64,000 nt of DNA from NCBI RefSeq assembly GCF_014174375.1, contig NZ_JABEQE010000002.1:310001-374000 (forward strand), written 5' to 3'. Position 1 is the first letter of the stretch. Each line of letters starts with the position of its first letter. Under the pieces are notes generated by a model. It ran no database searches. It saw nothing but the letters and a program-made list of their open reading frames with translations, and was not told the origin of the DNA. The stretch comes from Gluconacetobacter asukensis. Its GTDB lineage: Bacteria; Pseudomonadota; Alphaproteobacteria; Acetobacterales; Acetobacteraceae. Below are positions 62,305 to 64,000 of this stretch, in pieces. The translations under genes and the position numbers were made by a program.

Positions 62305-63561
62305 ATGGCCCCGACCCAGACGGATATTCCGGACAGCGACCGCTTCACCGTCGTCATCGTCGGCGGCGGGGCGGCGGGCCTGACCGTCGCCGCGCGCCTG
62401 CGCCGTGCGCGGCCCAACCTGTCGATCGCGGTCATCGACCCCGCCACCACCCATGCCTACCAGCCCGGATGGACATTGGTGGGGGCCGGCGTCATGGCCC
62501 TCAAGGACACGCTGCGGCAGGAAGGCGGGCTGATCCCCAAGGGGGTACGCTGGCTGCGGGCGGCCGTCGCCTCTTTCACCCCGGAAGAGAATATCGTCAC
62601 CCTGACCGACGGCCGGCATATCTTCTATCGCCGCCTGGTGGTCTGTCCCGGCCTGCAACTGGATTGGGGCAAGATCGACGGCCTGGTCGACACGCTGGGC
62701 CGCAACGGCGTGTGCAGCAATTATTCGCGCGACACGGTCGAATATACCTGGGCCTGCATCCAGTCGCTCAAGGGCGGGACTGCGCTGTTCACCCAGCCTC
62801 CCATGCCCATCAAATGCGCCGGCGCACCGCAGAAGATCGCCTATCTGGCCTCCGACCACTGGCGGCGCGAGGGCGTGCTGAGCCGCATGAAGGTGGAATT
62901 CGATGTGGCGGGCGATGCGCTGTTCGGCGTGAAATATTTCGTGCCGTCGCTGCAGGATGCCATCGACTATTACGGCATCGACCTGCATCTCAAGCATAAT
63001 CTGGTGGCGGTCGACGGGCCGAAGCGCGTGGCGACCTTCGCCGTCACCGCACCCGACGGCAGCAGCAGCATGGTCACGCGCAGCTTCGACATGCTGCATG
63101 TCACCCCGCCGCAGAGCGCGCCGGATTTCATCAAGTCCAGCCCGCTCGTCAACGCCGCCGGCTGGCTGGATGTCGATGCCACGACCCTGCGCCATGCGCG
63201 TTTCGACACCGTATTCGGCCTGGGCGACGTCATCGGCACCAGCAACGCCAAGACGGCTGCCGCCGCCCGCGCCCAGGCGCCGGTGGTGGTCGAGAACCTG
63301 CTGGCCTCGCTCGACGGCCGCCCGCTGGCGGGGGCGTATGATGGCTATGGCGCCTGCCCGCTGACCGTATCCTACGGGCGGGTGGTGCTGGCGGAATTCC
63401 TCTATGGCGGCGTGCCGGCCCCCAGCTTCCATTACGACCAGCGCAAGCCCAGCCGCTTCGCCTGGTTCCTCAAGACGAAACTGTTTCCGCAGCTTTACTG
63501 GAACATGATGCTGACCGGCCGCGACGTGCAACTGCCGCACAAGTCGGTCAAGGACGCCTGA
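62305..63561 (+). CDS. Sulfide:quinone oxidoreductase-like flavoprotein
   Basis: A 418-residue FAD-dependent pyridine-nucleotide-disulfide-fold protein. The FAD motif is VVIVGGGAAGLTVAARLRRA (about 16-35). PMPIKCAGAPQKIAYL holds one likely redox Cys, and YGACPLTVSYGR holds the second. The C-terminus has an amphipathic region that anchors to the membrane in this family. It probably oxidises sulfide or persulfide and feeds quinone. No persulfide dioxygenase or rhodanese gene is beside it. Confidence 0.85.
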   Translation: MAPTQTDIPDSDRFTVVIVGGGAAGLTVAARLRRARPNLSIAVIDPATTHAYQPGWTLVGAGVMALKDTLRQEGGLIPKGVRWLRAAVASFTPEENIVTLTDGRHIFYRRLVVCPGLQLDWGKIDGLVDTLGRNGVCSNYSRDTVEYTWACIQSLKGGTALFTQPPMPIKCAGAPQKIAYLASDHWRREGVLSRMKVEFDVAGDALFGVKYFVPSLQDAIDYYGIDLHLKHNLVAVDGPKRVATFAVTAPDGSSSMVTRSFDMLHVTPPQSAPDFIKSSPLVNAAGWLDVDATTLRHARFDTVFGLGDVIGTSNAKTAAAARAQAPVVVENLLASLDGRPLAGAYDGYGACPLTVSYGRVVLAEFLYGGVPAPSFHYDQRKPSRFAWFLKTKLFPQLYWNMMLTGRDVQLPHKSVKDA

Positions 63562-63614
63562 TACTGTATCTGTTCCCTCTGGAACGCGCGCTCGCTCGCC
63601 TGAACGAAGGCTGG

Positions 63615-63962
63615 GTGCGGCATGTCGCGCATCCTGATGACGAACAGTTGCGGGACGGCCTGATCCAGCGTTTCGCATTCACCTATGAATTGAGCCATAA
63701 GGCATTGAAGCGGTTCCTGGAAGAAAACGCGGCCTCGCCCGAGGAATATGACCGGATGGGTTTTCCGGACCTGGTCCGTTCCGCCAACGAGGCAGGCCTC
63801 CTCAGGAGTTCCTGGGCGGAATGGAGCGTGTTCCGCAAGATGCGGAACCTGACCAGCCACACTTACAACGAGGCATCTGCAAAGCAGGTCGTGGCGATCA
63901 TTCCAACCTTCAGCGAGGAGGCGGGGTTCCTTCTGGCCCTGCTGAAGGACCGCGTGCCGTGA
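63615..63962 (+). CDS. Nucleotidyltransferase substrate-binding protein (HI0074 family)
   Basis: A helical protein of 115 residues as read from GTG 63615. It follows the HI0074/NTase_sub_bind pattern: IQRFAFTYELSHKALKRFLE, then VRSANEAGLL and WSVFRKMRNLTSHTYNE, with the conserved RN-x-x-(S/A)-H motif. Homologues begin about 18 residues earlier, and the frame is open upstream with a matching LERALARLNEG but no ATG, GTG or TTG. A non-standard start may be used, or the gene may be damaged at its 5' end. It overlaps the next gene (GTGA). Confidence 0.82.
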   Translation: MRHVAHPDDEQLRDGLIQRFAFTYELSHKALKRFLEENAASPEEYDRMGFPDLVRSANEAGLLRSSWAEWSVFRKMRNLTSHTYNEASAKQVVAIIPTFSEEAGFLLALLKDRVP

Positions 63963-64000
63963 CGGTGGAACCCGTCATGTCGTCGGTCGAGCGGGCCGTG
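63959..64000 (+). CDS. Start of probable MNT-type nucleotidyltransferase (HI0073-like), cut by window edge
   Basis: GTG 63959 overlaps the upstream stop and begins an open frame to the right edge (14 codons seen). The assignment rests on the position beside an HI0074-type gene, which is nearly always followed or preceded by the nucleotidyltransferase. Sequence alone is too short to tell. Confidence 0.35.
   Translation, partial: MTVEPVMSSVERAV

Overview
The window is GC-rich bacterial chromosome from an alphaproteobacterium, most likely an acetic acid bacterium (Acetobacteraceae, Gluconacetobacter/Komagataeibacter-like). Supporting this are a separate atpB-atpE-atpF'-atpF (Fo) operon without F1 genes, hemE beside a replication origin, a truncated HprK with a permease-free PTS, UPF0262, a trpBA-accD-folC order and an ECF41 sigma factor. 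The genus is an inference from gene content; no database search was possible. Nearly all genes are housekeeping, and no prophage, complete insertion sequence, rRNA or CRISPR was found.

Layout. 1-4.5 kb: an asparaginase, a peptide-deformylase-like protein that lacks metal ligands, an ECF41 sigma/carboxymuconolactone-decarboxylase pair with its own promoter, and a nucleoside hydrolase. 4.6-9.8 kb (minus strand): trpB-trpA-methyltransferase-accD-folC. 10-14.2 kb: corA, rho with a clear promoter and terminator, a quinone oxidoreductase and ogt. 14.3-19.8 kb: mnmE-mnmG-rsmG-parA-parB, with two parS sites buried in mnmE and rsmG. 19.9-24.3 kb: tRNA-Lys, a TesA-like esterase divergent from a YbbA/YbbP-type ABC system, and tRNA-Ala(GGC). 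25.2-25.6 kb: probable oriC between maf and hemE, unusually rich in GTAC. 25.6-33 kb: hemE-HAD phosphatase-hemJ, an aldose epimerase, a SRAP protein, tRNA-Ala(CGC) and several small exported or conserved proteins. 33.1-37.4 kb: hprK, rapZ, EIIA-Man, HPr and EI, a regulatory PTS. 37.4-39.6 kb: pabB-pabC. 39.7-40.5 kb: an AT-rich, apparently foreign methyltransferase-like gene. 40.8-46.7 kb: purH, an exported protein, the Fo operon and a GT2 glycosyltransferase whose stop codon is also the target duplication of a 121-bp MITE-like element. 46.9-54.4 kb: an ArnT-like transferase, a ThiY-like protein, a 43-residue hydrophobic protein, DUF2721, purU and a GGDEF-EAL protein with a degenerate GGDEF. 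54.4-64 kb: an AraC regulator, an EamA transporter, a YigZ-like protein, radA, mlaF-mlaE, a candidate small RNA, a Bcr/CflA transporter, DUF3297, an SQR-like flavoprotein and the start of a nucleotidyltransferase/substrate-binding pair.

Across the window, nine copies of a roughly 120-bp intergenic repeat occur. Each copy is two related half-elements in inverted orientation, each half ending in its own A/T palindrome, so the architecture resembles a REPIN or MITE. All nine sit at gene 3' ends and none lies between divergent genes. One copy has an inverted core, and one supplies the C-terminus of a transporter. This family, the GTAC-rich origin, the candidate sRNA and a three-way-junction structure before the atp operon are the least explained parts of the sequence.
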